64,000 nucleotides of DNA from Rosa chinensis (taxonomy: Eukaryota > Streptophyta > Magnoliopsida > Rosales > Rosaceae). Below, piece after piece: positions 20,801 to 29,805 of this stretch (positions are counted from its first letter, which is position 1; the number at the start of each line of letters is the position of its first letter). The notes beneath the pieces were generated by a model. It was given only the letters and a program-made list of their open reading frames with translations. It searched no databases and was not told where the DNA came from. The translations under genes and the position numbers were made by a program. The stretch spans positions 65,006,989 through 65,070,988 of the forward strand of contig NC_037094.1 in NCBI RefSeq assembly GCF_002994745.2. The letters are read 5' to 3'.

Positions 20801-22750
20801 ATGCAATTTTCCTAGAAGACAAGGTTCACAGACAAAAGACTCACTATCATTAGCTACTGAAATGTTGCATTTTTCCAGAATGTGATGAGCCACCTCATTT
20901 GTTGGATGACCAAATCTCTTGTGCCAAACTGAATTCTTGATTAACTGTCCCACAAAAGCAGTTTGATGCTCAGAAGATGAACCTGAGCTAACTGTAGTAG
21001 CCTTATTGGATGGAATTGGTAGCTGTGAAGAAACAGAAGACTTGTTCACTGGAGGCAGCTGAAAAGGAATTGGATAGAGACCTTGTTTACATAGTCCCTG
21101 ATAAAGAATGTTGCCCTGCACTTTGTCCTGAATTATGCACATGAACTCATCAAACCAAACAGAACAATTGTTCTGCTTGCATAGTTGATAGATAGAGAGT
21201 AAATGTGCAGTGAGTTCTGGAATTAATAGCACATTATCAAGTATCAATGGACCTAAAGTAGTAGTGCCAGAATGTGTGATAAACAAGTGATTACCATTCC
21301 CAACTTGCACAGAGTCATTGACTGGATAAGGAGCAGCATTGTTGAGGAGTTGTGCATTATTAGTCATGTGATTAGTGGCTCCAGTATCAGCCAACCAAAA
21401 TTGAGGAGCAAAGTTGGTTGTGGCAAGCATAGCTGTCTCAGTGATAGACTCAGATTGTTGTTGTTGTTGACCAGGAAAACCAATGATGTAGTAGCACCTT
21501 TCAGCTGTATGTCCTGGTTTGCCACAGTATTGACATCCATTGCTATTGAAGTTGGTGTTACCTTGCTGATAATTGGAGAGAGTTCTGCAGGTTTTTGCAC
21601 CATGACCAATCTTGCCGCAAAGTTGACATGTAACAGCTCCAGTTCCAGCATTGACATTATTCCCATTGTTGCCTCTGAATCCACCACCAGAGGTTTGCGC
21701 TCCAGCCATAGGTTGTGCATTAAAACCACCTGAGCCTCGTCCAAAGTTTGGGAAACTTCTATTACCAAAGTTGGTTTGGGGCCTAGGATTGCCTCTTCCA
21801 GCATAGAGACCAGCCATGCCATAGTTGAAGTCAAAGACAGGATATGGAGTAAAGGGATTATAACCATAGGGCATAGGAGTGTAGGGGGATTGGACTGGGA
21901 CAGTGGCTGGGGCCTGAACATGATGTTGAAAACCAGGTGGCACAACTGGTGCACCATAGTAAGGTTGAGGAGCAGTACTAGCTGAAAAAGCTGGAGCAGG
22001 TGTGGAAGCTGGAGTAGGAGTTGTAGTAGCAGTTGATGACGTAGATGTGGAAGCACTTGGAATATCTAATGTGGTCTTGGCAAGCATGGCAGTTAGGAGA
22101 CTCTGCAATCCTTGAGTTTCATTGCTAATGTCAATCTCTGCAGCCTTGAGAAGTGTTTTAAGTTCACCAAGTGAACAGCTCACAAACTGAGCTCTAATGA
22201 CAGTCTTGATAGCAGCAAATTCAGGAGGTAGACCTCTCAATACTGTGACAACAACGTCCTCATCATCAATCACAACTCCAACAGTCTCAAGTGCATCCTT
22301 GGCTACCTTAATCTTGTCTAGGTAGGTTTCTATGTCATCAGTTCCTTTCTTCAGGTTTTGAAGATTGGACTTGAGCTGGAGAACGTTTTGTCTGTTGGGA
22401 GCAGCAAACTTGAGCTTGAGTCTAGACCACATGTCTTGAGCTGACTTGCTTCCCACAGCACAAATCATGGCAACAGTGCTCAAGGTTTGGCCCATCATGT
22501 TCACAATGCTTTGATCTTGAGTCTTCCAAGCAATATACTCAGAGGAGATCACAGAGGTGGTGCCATCAGATGATGTAGTAAACTGTGGCAGACAAGGAGT
22601 GGTGCCATCGACAAAGCCATAGAGGTTTTGGCCCTTGAGAAAAGACTCCATCCGAAACAACCAGGTAGGATAGTTGGTTTCATCAAGCAAGATATTAGGT
22701 AGGAACACAGTAGTCTGAGTTGTAGCATGAGGTGTGGATGAGGATGTCAT
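17867..22750 (-). CDS. Ty1-copia gag-pol polyprotein, full length
   Basis: 1627 codons from ATG 22750 with no stop. Order: gag domain (about 1-330), two CCHC knuckles (CQLCGKIGHGAKTC near 373-386; CQYCGKPGHTAERC near 405-418), protease (WLADTGATNHM near 452), GAG-pre-integrase (WHKRFGHPTNEV near 610), and integrase core with FIDDCTRF, LRSDGGGEY and a TPQQNGVSER glutamate site (about 685-770). Then reverse transcriptase with YVDDIIL (near 1297) and RNase H (DADWAG near 1468; SSTEAEYRS near 1508). All catalytic residues I can check are present. Gag and pol share one frame, as is usual in plant copia. The last codons (VEGGC) come from the polypurine tract and LTR edge. Confidence 0.96.
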   Translation of the reverse strand: MTSSSTPHATTQTTVFLPNILLDETNYPTWLFRMESFLKGQNLYGFVDGTTPCLPQFTTSSDGTTSVISSEYIAWKTQDQSIVNMMGQTLSTVAMICAVGSKSAQDMWSRLKLKFAAPNRQNVLQLKSNLQNLKKGTDDIETYLDKIKVAKDALETVGVVIDDEDVVVTVLRGLPPEFAAIKTVIRAQFVSCSLGELKTLLKAAEIDISNETQGLQSLLTAMLAKTTLDIPSASTSTSSTATTTPTPASTPAPAFSASTAPQPYYGAPVVPPGFQHHVQAPATVPVQSPYTPMPYGYNPFTPYPVFDFNYGMAGLYAGRGNPRPQTNFGNRSFPNFGRGSGGFNAQPMAGAQTSGGGFRGNNGNNVNAGTGAVTCQLCGKIGHGAKTCRTLSNYQQGNTNFNSNGCQYCGKPGHTAERCYYIIGFPGQQQQQSESITETAMLATTNFAPQFWLADTGATNHMTNNAQLLNNAAPYPVNDSVQVGNGNHLFITHSGTTTLGPLILDNVLLIPELTAHLLSIYQLCKQNNCSVWFDEFMCIIQDKVQGNILYQGLCKQGLYPIPFQLPPVNKSSVSSQLPIPSNKATTVSSGSSSEHQTAFVGQLIKNSVWHKRFGHPTNEVAHHILEKCNISVANDSESFVCEPCLLGKLHILPFSSSVTRSEVPFELVHSDVWGPSPHLSIDGYRYFVLFIDDCTRFTWMYPMKNKNEVFVYFQSLCAFVSTQFSSSIKTLRSDGGGEYMSLQFQDFLTQKGIVHHISCPYTPQQNGVSERKNRHIRETAVTLLQNASLPNQFWYHACAIAAYLINRMPTPVLKMLSPFEKLYHSTPQIEMLRVFGCACYPLMTPYRSNKLQPKTIKCVFVGFAAGYKGYICFSPTTKKYIISRHVFFDEQSFPYAVKSYDTPPGSSSCSTQALTVMQPPAPFVTSSVTTPNVSHVIPDHSNTLPLSHTSSDPPSARTESSSDSYHTPLIVQQECDYVDNEPVIRVSSPPNNASISSVPVSAPIFAPTSSTRVEFAESNGELTIIAEPGEGSVSVVLNSDDTRPPLCQVSDSNILHPVAGLSNQIINEHSMLTRAKRGIQKKKCFLSLLPNTCHDNAFTDPETTEPCNYKAALQVPSWKLAMEEEYNALMHQKTWTLVPLPSGKNLVSCKWLFKIKRNADGTIARHKARLVARGFSQEFGIDYEETFSPVVRHTTVRFILCLAAHFNWTLHQLDVKNAFLHGHLNEEVYMTQPGGFVNQDSPHFVCKLNKSLYGLKQAPRAWNERFTNFLPTIGFSSSYADPSLFVKHSASAQVFLLLYVDDIILTGNSDDLITAVTLALQQEFDMKDLGMLHYFLGIEIKYLDSGLFVSQHKYAKDLLHKSGLDDCHTHSTPCKSGVRLMKDSGSPLSDSDASMFRSLVGCLQYLTFTRPDIAFAVNSVCQFLHSPSTHHLVAAQRILRYVKGTLSHGILLQKASIGSDHQCLYLHAFCDADWAGDPNDRKSTTGFVIFLNNSPISWCSKKQSAVSRSSTEAEYRSMADTTSELLWLSHLLHDLHIHLADVPTLHCDNISALALATNPVFHSKLKHIEVDIHFTRNQVKAGSLKLQFVTSRDQIADLFTKGLCGPKHSHFCSNLMLMSRHQVEGGC

Positions 22751-23450
22751 GACTTCTCAACGTGCAGAAACAAACAAATCAAATTTTCCAGGTAGATGAG
22801 CTATATGATGTACGAGAAATAACAAGAGAATCACACGAGCTGGATCTGATACTCTTAGTGTAATACTAGTGCATCACAGTAAAGCAACAACTCAGGAGTA
22901 GCAAGCCTTGTATATCTATGATTTTTAGAATCATCACCTTGAGTCTAACCATTTCAGAGGCTTAAAAATAACACTTGAAATAACACTTGAGCTACAGACA
23001 ATCACCTCGAGCAATATAAGGCAGTAAATCATCATAGACTTGAAATAACACTTGAGCTAGGGTTTCAATGAGTTACGAATCACAGATCTAGACAGATTTT
23101 TGATAAACAATGACTATGATTGAGCTTCAATTACTATTAATGAGCTTCGATTCACAGATCTCATGTAATAACAACTAGTTTTGATGAGCAGAGGCAATTT
23201 TCGAGCTCGATTCACAGATCGATGCACTCGATACCAGATTTTGATGAACAGGCACTACATTTGAGTAATCGAAGCAAAGATTGTAGGCCACAAAGTTATA
23301 GATCATATCAAATCACAGATTCACCAACAGAAACATCATAAACTTCTTCATTTCTTGAAAAATTCATCAAAGAGAAAACTTATCTGAGTTAATAACCTTG
23401 AGTAGAACGAGAAAGATGTAGAGGAATATAGATCTTCAAGCCACGATCGC

Positions 23451-23470
23451 AGCCTGGGGCTTTGATACCA
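23451..23470 (-). promoter_or_regulatory. Primer-binding site of the complete copia
   Basis: Minus strand reads TGGTATCAAAGCCCCAGG directly after the 5' LTR, complementary in part to initiator Met tRNA as in other copia elements. Confidence 0.85.
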
Positions 23471-23721
23471 TGAAAGTTCTAGAGAGAATTGTAAGAAACA
23501 AAAAGAAAATATCTGATAGATGCCTTGAATTCTCTGATTGAGTCGTACAGATAGGTATATATAGTAGTAGCAACTGATCTCCTAAGCTTGACATGTGTCA
23601 AGACAGCTGTGGAGCACTAAACATTACCTCATGCAACTAAACGTAATTAACAGACTGCTAATTACTCTAATTGCTTATTACAAAATTAACAGAAATTAAC
23701 ATAGGTTTAATAAGCCTAACA
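23471..23721 (-). repeat. 5' LTR of the complete copia
   Basis: 251 bp, no difference seen from the 3' copy. A 720-bp AT-rich leader (22751-23470) with repeated ATTGAGCTTC / CACTTGAGCTA motifs separates the LTR from the gag start. Confidence 0.95.
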
Positions 23722-23726
23722 AATAA

Positions 23727-24689
23727 TACATAAGGATAGATCACTCATTAAATATCCAATGCTCACATATTAAAGAAGCAAGCTTATAAACTATGATAAA
23801 ACTAAGACATAGCAAATAGACCAAATACAAAAGACCTAAATCGCTTGAATCCCAAATACGAAACCAGAAGCGCCCGAGTCCTATATTAGTCCACATGGCA
23901 GCAGAAACAGGTCTAGAGAAAGCCCTCCAAACAGCAGCCTCATTTATTTTGGACACCCAAAGCTCGGTTGGCTTCAGCTCCCAAATTGAGTTAGGCCATC
24001 CAATTGTGTTGGGTTAGGCACCCAAGGCTCTTTAGGCTCCCCCTCTGTGCTCCCTCTGTGTGCCACTCCATCACCGTCGTTGGCATGGTTCTGCTGTTGT
24101 GGCTACCCCAAACTCCCACACATCATGCGGTGGCAACCCCATCCAAGCCACTCTAATTTCGGCCTTGGTCTGCCAAGCCACACCTGGCCATTGAAACCAG
24201 TACCGATCCACCTCAAGCTCATCTCCACAACATCAGGCCTCTCATAGCCAGTGATACCCACGTTGATCTGGAGCAACAGTTCTTCTCCAAAATGCCGATC
24301 TGAGCCGCAGCCGTCCTATTAGCCCATACACCGGCCAGATTGCCACGCCAAGACCACAGAGGTTCCAGATCGATCAGAAATTTGAGAAGCGCTCTGCACT
24401 GTCTCTGACTCGCTCCGATACCTATCGGAGCCTTCCCTCGATCACAGCCATCTTCCCAAAATTGACGATGGGAAGTTTGTTGGATGATGCTCAGCTTAGA
24501 GCAATGCGCTTGATCTGGTTGGGTGTTCACGGGAAAAAAACCAGCGCTGGACGATTGTAGACAAACCACTGAGTGTGGAGAAACATGCTCCACGTAGAGA
24601 GAAGATCGGCGGCGGTCGCAAGAAGAGAGCCATAGTCCTGGTGGTTAGGTTTCAGAGAGAGAGAGCCATCATTAGTACATAAATTTCCT
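23727..24689. other. Gene-free, GC-rich degraded sequence
   Basis: Open frames here (for example 24219-24593 minus) have no domain I recognise. Composition is similar to 16.6-17.1 kb, suggesting an old transposon relic. Confidence 0.4.
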
Positions 24690-24968
24690 TGTATATTAGT
24701 ACTTGCATTTGGAAAAATATAAAAATTTCTTGCATATAGTTTAATGTAAGAAATTATCCTTACATCATTATCACTAGTTATAATGTGGACTCTAAATTGT
24801 AAAACGCAAGGATAAATTCCTTGCAAATATTTTTCTAAATGCAAGAAATTTTTAGGTTATTCTATTTTGCTCTTTCGCAAGAGTCTCCTTGCATTTGAGT
24901 TCATGTAACAAATTTTCAGTTTTTTACAACGAAAAAATTCCTTGCAAAATGTCATTTTTCTTGTAGTG
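24690..24968 (-). mobile_element. Terminal fragment of a third CACTA element
   Basis: The right edge reads CATTTTTCTTGTAGTG, whose complement CACTACAAGAAAAATG is a typical CACTA (EnSpm/CMC) terminus. Inward there are repeated TTGCAAGG, CTTGCA and GCAAGAAATTT motifs in both orientations, like CACTA subterminal repeats. I found no matching opposite end to the left, so only one terminus is supported; the inner boundary is nominal. Confidence 0.5.
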
Positions 24969-24971
24969 ACT

Positions 24972-25783
24972 CTCTTCAGCAATAGCATTTGCTAGAAAAA
25001 TTGCTTCTTTAAAGACATATTGGAAGGTGATATGACCGCAACTTGAAGCAAAGTTAAAATTGTCTTAGACAATAAGCTTGATTGCTCTTACACTACTTTG
25101 AGGGAAATCATCAATTCTATAAGGAATAGATTTTGTTCTTTGAACCCCTTTAAAAAAATAATAATAATAATTGTTCTCTGAATTAGTCAAATTGAATATG
25201 AATTCTTCTATGGTGAATATGGATATTCTTTATGAAGAGTTATCGACTCTTCTTGAGATTGATTTTATGGGTTTCGTAGATGCTAAGTTGGTTTTATATT
25301 AATGTTGCCCTTTGGGTTGTTGTTTTAGATTGTTTTCCTGTTCTGGTGTTTGCTAGCAGTTTCTTGGTATCTGTTGAGGCTCTGTTCCTCTTGTGGTTGC
25401 ATTTAGTTTTATTAGTCAAGAGAATTTACCTTACGCTAACCTCTACTTACAACATCCGAGTTCTTGTCCATTAGCTCTTTTGTTTTGGGTGAAACAAAAA
25501 GCGCAAACCCTTAACTATCCATTAATTTCAAAATGCTATTGACCTAGTAAACAACTTCTAATTATAGTGCAATTTTAAAATTGATCTCCTTGTCTAAGGA
25601 TTAAAACCCCTCTGAATCTCTGATCGTCTTTTAATCAATTATTTTTCCTTCTCTCTCTATCTCACAACCTCCCAGTTGTCCTCTCCCTAACACTCCCTCC
25701 TTTCCCCATGCGATTTGCCACGACGTTCAATCTCTTATTGCGCACATACACCACCCACCTTGTCCTCCGCTCCCCATCTTCCT
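24972..25783. other. Upstream region of the NHL gene
   Basis: AT-rich, with (ATA)n near 25160. From 25630 it becomes CT-rich (CTTCTCTCTCTATCTCAC), a usual plant 5' leader composition. No separate gene seen. A short frame at 25280-25474 is hydrophobic but unsupported. Confidence 0.45.
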
Positions 25784-26611
25784 ATGGCGGAGCGGGTCCC
25801 AGCTCCCGGAATCGGCAAGGATGAGTACACCGAACAGCAACCTAATGAAATGATCCAACCAGCAGCCTCATCATCCACATCTAGGGCATTAGTACCACCA
25901 TCCCAAGAGTTAGTCCCCCACAACCAATCTCAATATACCACCTTCAGGGCCGGTACCTACGTTGTCCAGGTCCCCAAGGACCAAATCTACCGCATCCCTC
26001 CCCCCGAAAACGCCTCCATCATCGAACGCCACCGTGATCCGTCCAAAAGGAAGAAACCCCTCTGCTGTAACTTCGTCTGTCTTGGGATCCTCGGTTTCTT
26101 TCTCCTATTCATCATTTTGCTCATCGCCGGGCTTTACGTGTCCGTGATCTTCTCCAAAGACCCAAAATTCTCTGTCCAACGCCTCGTGTACAACAACAAA
26201 ACTAATTCGCATCGACCGGACTATACCATAACGTTGAAGGCCCAAAACCGAAATTCCCAAGTGGCCATTTTGTACAAGAAAGGCGGTGAGGCCTCCCTTA
26301 ATCTTAACACGCAAGAAATCGCCACCGCTAGTTACCCGTCTTTTGAACAAGATAGTGGAAAATCAAAAGAGTTTGCTTTAATCTTTCATGGCTCCAAGAT
26401 TAAGTTGCCTAAAGAGATTCAGAAAAGCAGTACGAGTTCCAAACCAAAAGTCCACGTCAAGTTTTCTCTGGGCATGGACATCCCGGGGCGAATGAGTAGG
26501 GGGGCCTTGAAGAGAAGCATGACATTTCGGGTCGATTGCGATTTTACGGTGGATACGTTGGTGAAAGGAACTCGGGTTCTGAACCGGGAATGTCATACAA
26601 ACAGGAAATAG
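25784..26611 (+). CDS. NDR1/HIN1-like (NHL) LEA_2 membrane protein
   Basis: 275 residues, single exon. I chose ATG 25784 (MAERVPAPG) because it is the first ATG in frame; the open frame upstream has none. The N-terminal cytosolic tail ends with the motif YVVQVPKDQIYRIPPPENA (59-77), characteristic of NHL13-type proteins, then a basic/cysteine stretch (PSKRKKPLCC). One transmembrane helix follows (about 97-123) and then a LEA_2 domain (about 127-272) with an N-glycosylation site (NKT at 138) and a conserved DCDFTVD near 251-257. Members sit in the plasma membrane with the LEA_2 domain outside, and several take part in defence against bacteria and in cell-wall linkage. No frameshift or stop is visible, and this is the only intact-looking host gene in the window. 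Its exact role is inferred from family only. Confidence 0.93.
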   Translation: MAERVPAPGIGKDEYTEQQPNEMIQPAASSSTSRALVPPSQELVPHNQSQYTTFRAGTYVVQVPKDQIYRIPPPENASIIERHRDPSKRKKPLCCNFVCLGILGFFLLFIILLIAGLYVSVIFSKDPKFSVQRLVYNNKTNSHRPDYTITLKAQNRNSQVAILYKKGGEASLNLNTQEIATASYPSFEQDSGKSKEFALIFHGSKIKLPKEIQKSSTSSKPKVHVKFSLGMDIPGRMSRGALKRSMTFRVDCDFTVDTLVKGTRVLNRECHTNRK

Positions 26612-27660
26612 CAATTACAAAATAATGTGATATTACGTAGGAACGAGTTTGGCAGCATTCATCATGTAAAGGTTAGAAGTTGGTGCTGATCTAATTTCAC
26701 ATTGCTTTACAATTTTTCCTTCGTTAATTTCTTCTTCTTCTTCTATTTTTTTTTTTTTCCTATTTTGATTCAATTTCTTCCCTCTCTAGTTCAATTATCT
26801 GGAGGATGCAAGTCATGAATGAAAGAATGGAGTCTGGTGCATGTATATTTTGGATTTCGGAAGTGTAAAATAATTAGAGCAGAAGTTCGATAACATTTCG
26901 TAAGGCATGCAAATTGATGTATTGATGTTCTTTCTTTTTTAATTCATTTTCTGGTGTTAACTTTGTAGAGATTCAATTCTTGACTTCTTGTTGTATGACT
27001 TGTATCCTTTCGGTGCTCGTTGTTTTTCATTGATTGTTTGGTGTTTTAGAATTTAGATCACCCTCTATCTTAAACAATCAATACACTCATTTGAAACATA
27101 TTTCTCTTACTCCTCCAACAATTCTTTTTGTTGTAGGTTAGCAGTAACCAATCCAATTAATACAGTAAATTTTAGGGAGCCCACAACAGATTCTGTTGCA
27201 TCATTGAAACTGTTTAAAAGTAAGGTTCTTACCCTGCAACGTTCCTACCCTGCAACCCCAACGGGTTGGGGGTTGTTACCTTGTTTTGACTGCAATCGTG
27301 GCTGCCCAATTAGTTTGATTCTTACTGACACTAAATTGAGTGCCGCCGGTTTTATTTCCGTGCTGCAACATAGTGGGAAAATTGTGCTATTTGTAATGAT
27401 GCTTCTTCAATATAGAGTTATCTTTCTGGTATGTCACTGCTATATCAAAGCAAATTGAGTAGCCATTGATGCACTCTTTGCTAATTGGTGCTTGTTGGAA
27501 TACATAGATTTTGTGGAGAGTCCTGGTATTGTTTCGGGATATTCTCTTTATGCTTATTGTAATCTGGAGTTCATGCTCTACGTCCCCCCCCCTGTATTCT
27601 GCAATTTCATTAATCAAGGTTTGAGGGCAACCGCACCAGCCCCATTTCAAAAATATTAAC
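26612..27660. other. 3' flank of the NHL gene, no further gene
   Basis: T-rich 3' region, with TTCTTCTTCTTC and a T-run at 26746-26758. Possible polyadenylation signals are scattered (for example AATAAT, 26621). Open frames at 27204-27650 are short, overlap on both strands and resemble nothing known. Confidence 0.45.
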
Positions 27661-27666
27661 TCTCTT

Positions 27667-27896
27667 GACGCTAGTAGAGCTTAGTTGGTAGAACAGTAGT
27701 GAGATGTGCTGTAAAACTCAAACATCAAGTGGTTGAATCTCCACAAGCTCTGCAAACTTTGGTTGACATGTTGTACGAGTTGTGGGCCAATTTGTGCGAT
27801 TGAGAATTGTCTTCTCTCATCTCTAGTGTACCACCAACTTCGGAGTTACTCAAGTAGTCGGAGTAATTTATTTTCTTACTCAAAACAAAAAAAAAA
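27667..27896 (+). mobile_element. Probable tRNA-derived SINE
   Basis: Contains an A-box-like TAGAGCTTAGTTGGTAGAA (27674-27692) and, about 50 bp on, a B-box-like GGTTGAATCTCC (27731-27742), the internal RNA polymerase III promoter of tRNA genes. The anticodon arm does not fold into a functional tRNA. The sequence continues about 150 bp past the tRNA-like part and ends in an A-rich tail (27882-27896), the layout of a SINE. I could not identify target-site duplications, so both limits are approximate. Confidence 0.5.
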
Positions 27897-28472
27897 TGTA
27901 AAGGTTAGGTTACTACTATTAGTAGTGAATCATTCATTCACATACTATGAATAGCTTTATCACTTCACTAATATCGAGCCTCATGTTTTTACATCATTAA
28001 ATTACAGTTATCACATATTACGGATTCTTTTGTTACTTTACTAATATTGAGACTCATATTTTTACATCATTAAGTTACAATTGTCTCAATCTTGTTTTTG
28101 AAAATCTCTTCGATGTTCGATTCTACTCTATGTTAGAACATTTTTGTGAGTGCTATTCTGATCTAAGATAGTTTGGATCATATTAAAGTGTATCATTATA
28201 GTCGCATATTAACATCGGCGTCTAATGTATGATCTAAACAATCATTTGTTAGAATTTTGTGGTTCAAAATTGAGACTCAGCGGTTTGGAAAAAGAAAGTG
28301 ATTTGCTACTAAAAATAGTAATTTCTTTAAAGATAATTTACCTCCTTCAACAAACCTATTAAGGTGTGGACACATAGATATTAGGGCTAATTTCATTTTA
28401 CATCTCTGATCTTTACACCTTAAATTTATAGTGCCCCTACACTTCTAGTTTCATCACATGTACCTTTATTCT
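27897..28472. other. AT-rich stretch without gene
   Basis: Contains a diverged local duplication: TTTACATCATTAAATTACAGTT (27988) and TTTACATCATTAAGTTACAATT (28061), about 73 bp apart. Nothing else recognised. Confidence 0.4.
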
Positions 28473-28477
28473 CCAAT

Positions 28478-28902
28478 TGTTAGAAATATAATTAATTTAG
28501 AATTACATTGAGAGTTATGTTGAGACTTGAGAATTATAATGAGAATAATGGTGAGAGTTAGTGGCTTCATAGGTTATGGGAGTTAGGAAGGTTTAAGGTT
28601 ATTGTAACAGTCTAATACATATGTCCATTGTAATTGTCATACTTATAACATTGTTTAGTGTAGGCCTATATAAGTAGGCAAGTCCAGTTGAGTAAGGTGT
28701 GTAGAAGAGTAATTTGTAGAAGTTTTATCAGAATAACTTTATTATCTAGTACTTTGAGAGTCTCCTCCATATCTCTCTCTAGGAGCTATGTACATGTCTT
28801 TGCACTGTACATCTCTCATAATGTACGTATGTCATTCATGCATCCTATCTCTCTACCCAATTTTTTATTTTCCTTATTTTACGCTTCTATTGATATCCAA
28901 CA
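28478..28902 (+). repeat. Solo LTR, probably copia
   Basis: 425 bp from TGTTAGAAAT to ATCCAACA with the 5-bp TSD CCAAT on each side (28473-28477; 28903-28907). Inside is a TATA-like GGCCTATATAAGTAGG (near 28663). No coding sequence is attached, so it is what remains after recombination between two LTRs. Size and TGTTAGAA start fit copia. Confidence 0.85.
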
Positions 28903-29805
28903 CCAATTTTAATCAATCTTGTCAAATCATTAACTTTTTTGTCAAGTATATTGTAAATTGAAAAGGTGGCTTTAGTGGGTTATATGATGATGATTCACTG
29001 CTCAAAAGTAATTTTGGCAAGATCCCTTTAGGGGATTTAGCATAGCGGGCCGATACCTGAGGCCCAAAATTAGGTCTATGTGGGTTTGAGTTATAGCTTC
29101 ACCCATTCTAAGATCCATAAGGAAAACGAGCCCTTATTGGAATCAGGTGGCGAAGATTGAATAGGAAACTTCAATCAATAATCTTTCTATGGCAAGGAGC
29201 AGTCGAAACCCTAGGGTCTAAATACCAGGTTTCAAGGACGAAAAAGACACAACTAAAGATACGCCCTCGCAAGGGTAACGCCCTCGCAACCCAGCGAAGC
29301 TAAAGATACGCTTTAGCAAACCCGTGCTTTCTCCTAACTTCCCAGTGATTGCTCTGCTTAGTCTATAACACTAAGTATCGATTAGGTGAACGCAAGAGAT
29401 CACAATCAAAGCCCTTACTCGTAAGGCAAGAAGTCCTTTTCCGAAAGGCATAGAAAAGAACCTTGTGATGATGTTGGTGCTCTCCTCGTCCACATCACTT
29501 GATCAAGAAGTCAGGTCAAGGGACACCCCGACGACTGCACCCCACGGTGCTGGCATGCTCGCGCACTCAAAAGAGACAGTTTGCAACCAAACTGGTTTTG
29601 GAGCCAAACATTTTGGCACGCCCCATGGGATGAATTGTAGCATTTCTTCGCGATCGCAACCATTGGGATGTCAAGCGGAAACCCTTACCAAAAGGTTTAC
29701 ATTAACTGCCCAAACCACAAGACCTCCAGTTACAGGCCGCACTCTCGTGGTCTTTCTGAAGAACAAGTGACTCAAAGATTTTCTCTCAACCCTCCATCAC
29801 CTGAT

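Larger units (their letters stand above)
17622..23721 (-). mobile_element. Complete Ty1-copia retrotransposon, apparently intact
   Basis: Two 251-bp LTRs (17622-17872; 23471-23721), which I compared base by base and found no difference, flanked by the 5-bp TSD AATAA (17617-17621; 23722-23726). PBS, polypurine tract and one uninterrupted gag-pol frame are all present. Identical LTRs and an open frame mean a very recent insertion with potential for mobility. Small LTRs and two gag zinc knuckles suggest an Ale/Ivana-like lineage, but I cannot settle the lineage by eye. Confidence 0.96.

Noticed and set aside
25715..25783. Upstream extension of the NHL frame by 23 residues
   Set aside because: The frame starts at a non-ATG codon; the first in-frame ATG is 25784, which gives the family-typical N-terminus.
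27669..27752. Functional tRNA gene
   Set aside because: A- and B-boxes are present but the acceptor, anticodon and T stems do not pair as a tRNA; the SINE explanation fits better.
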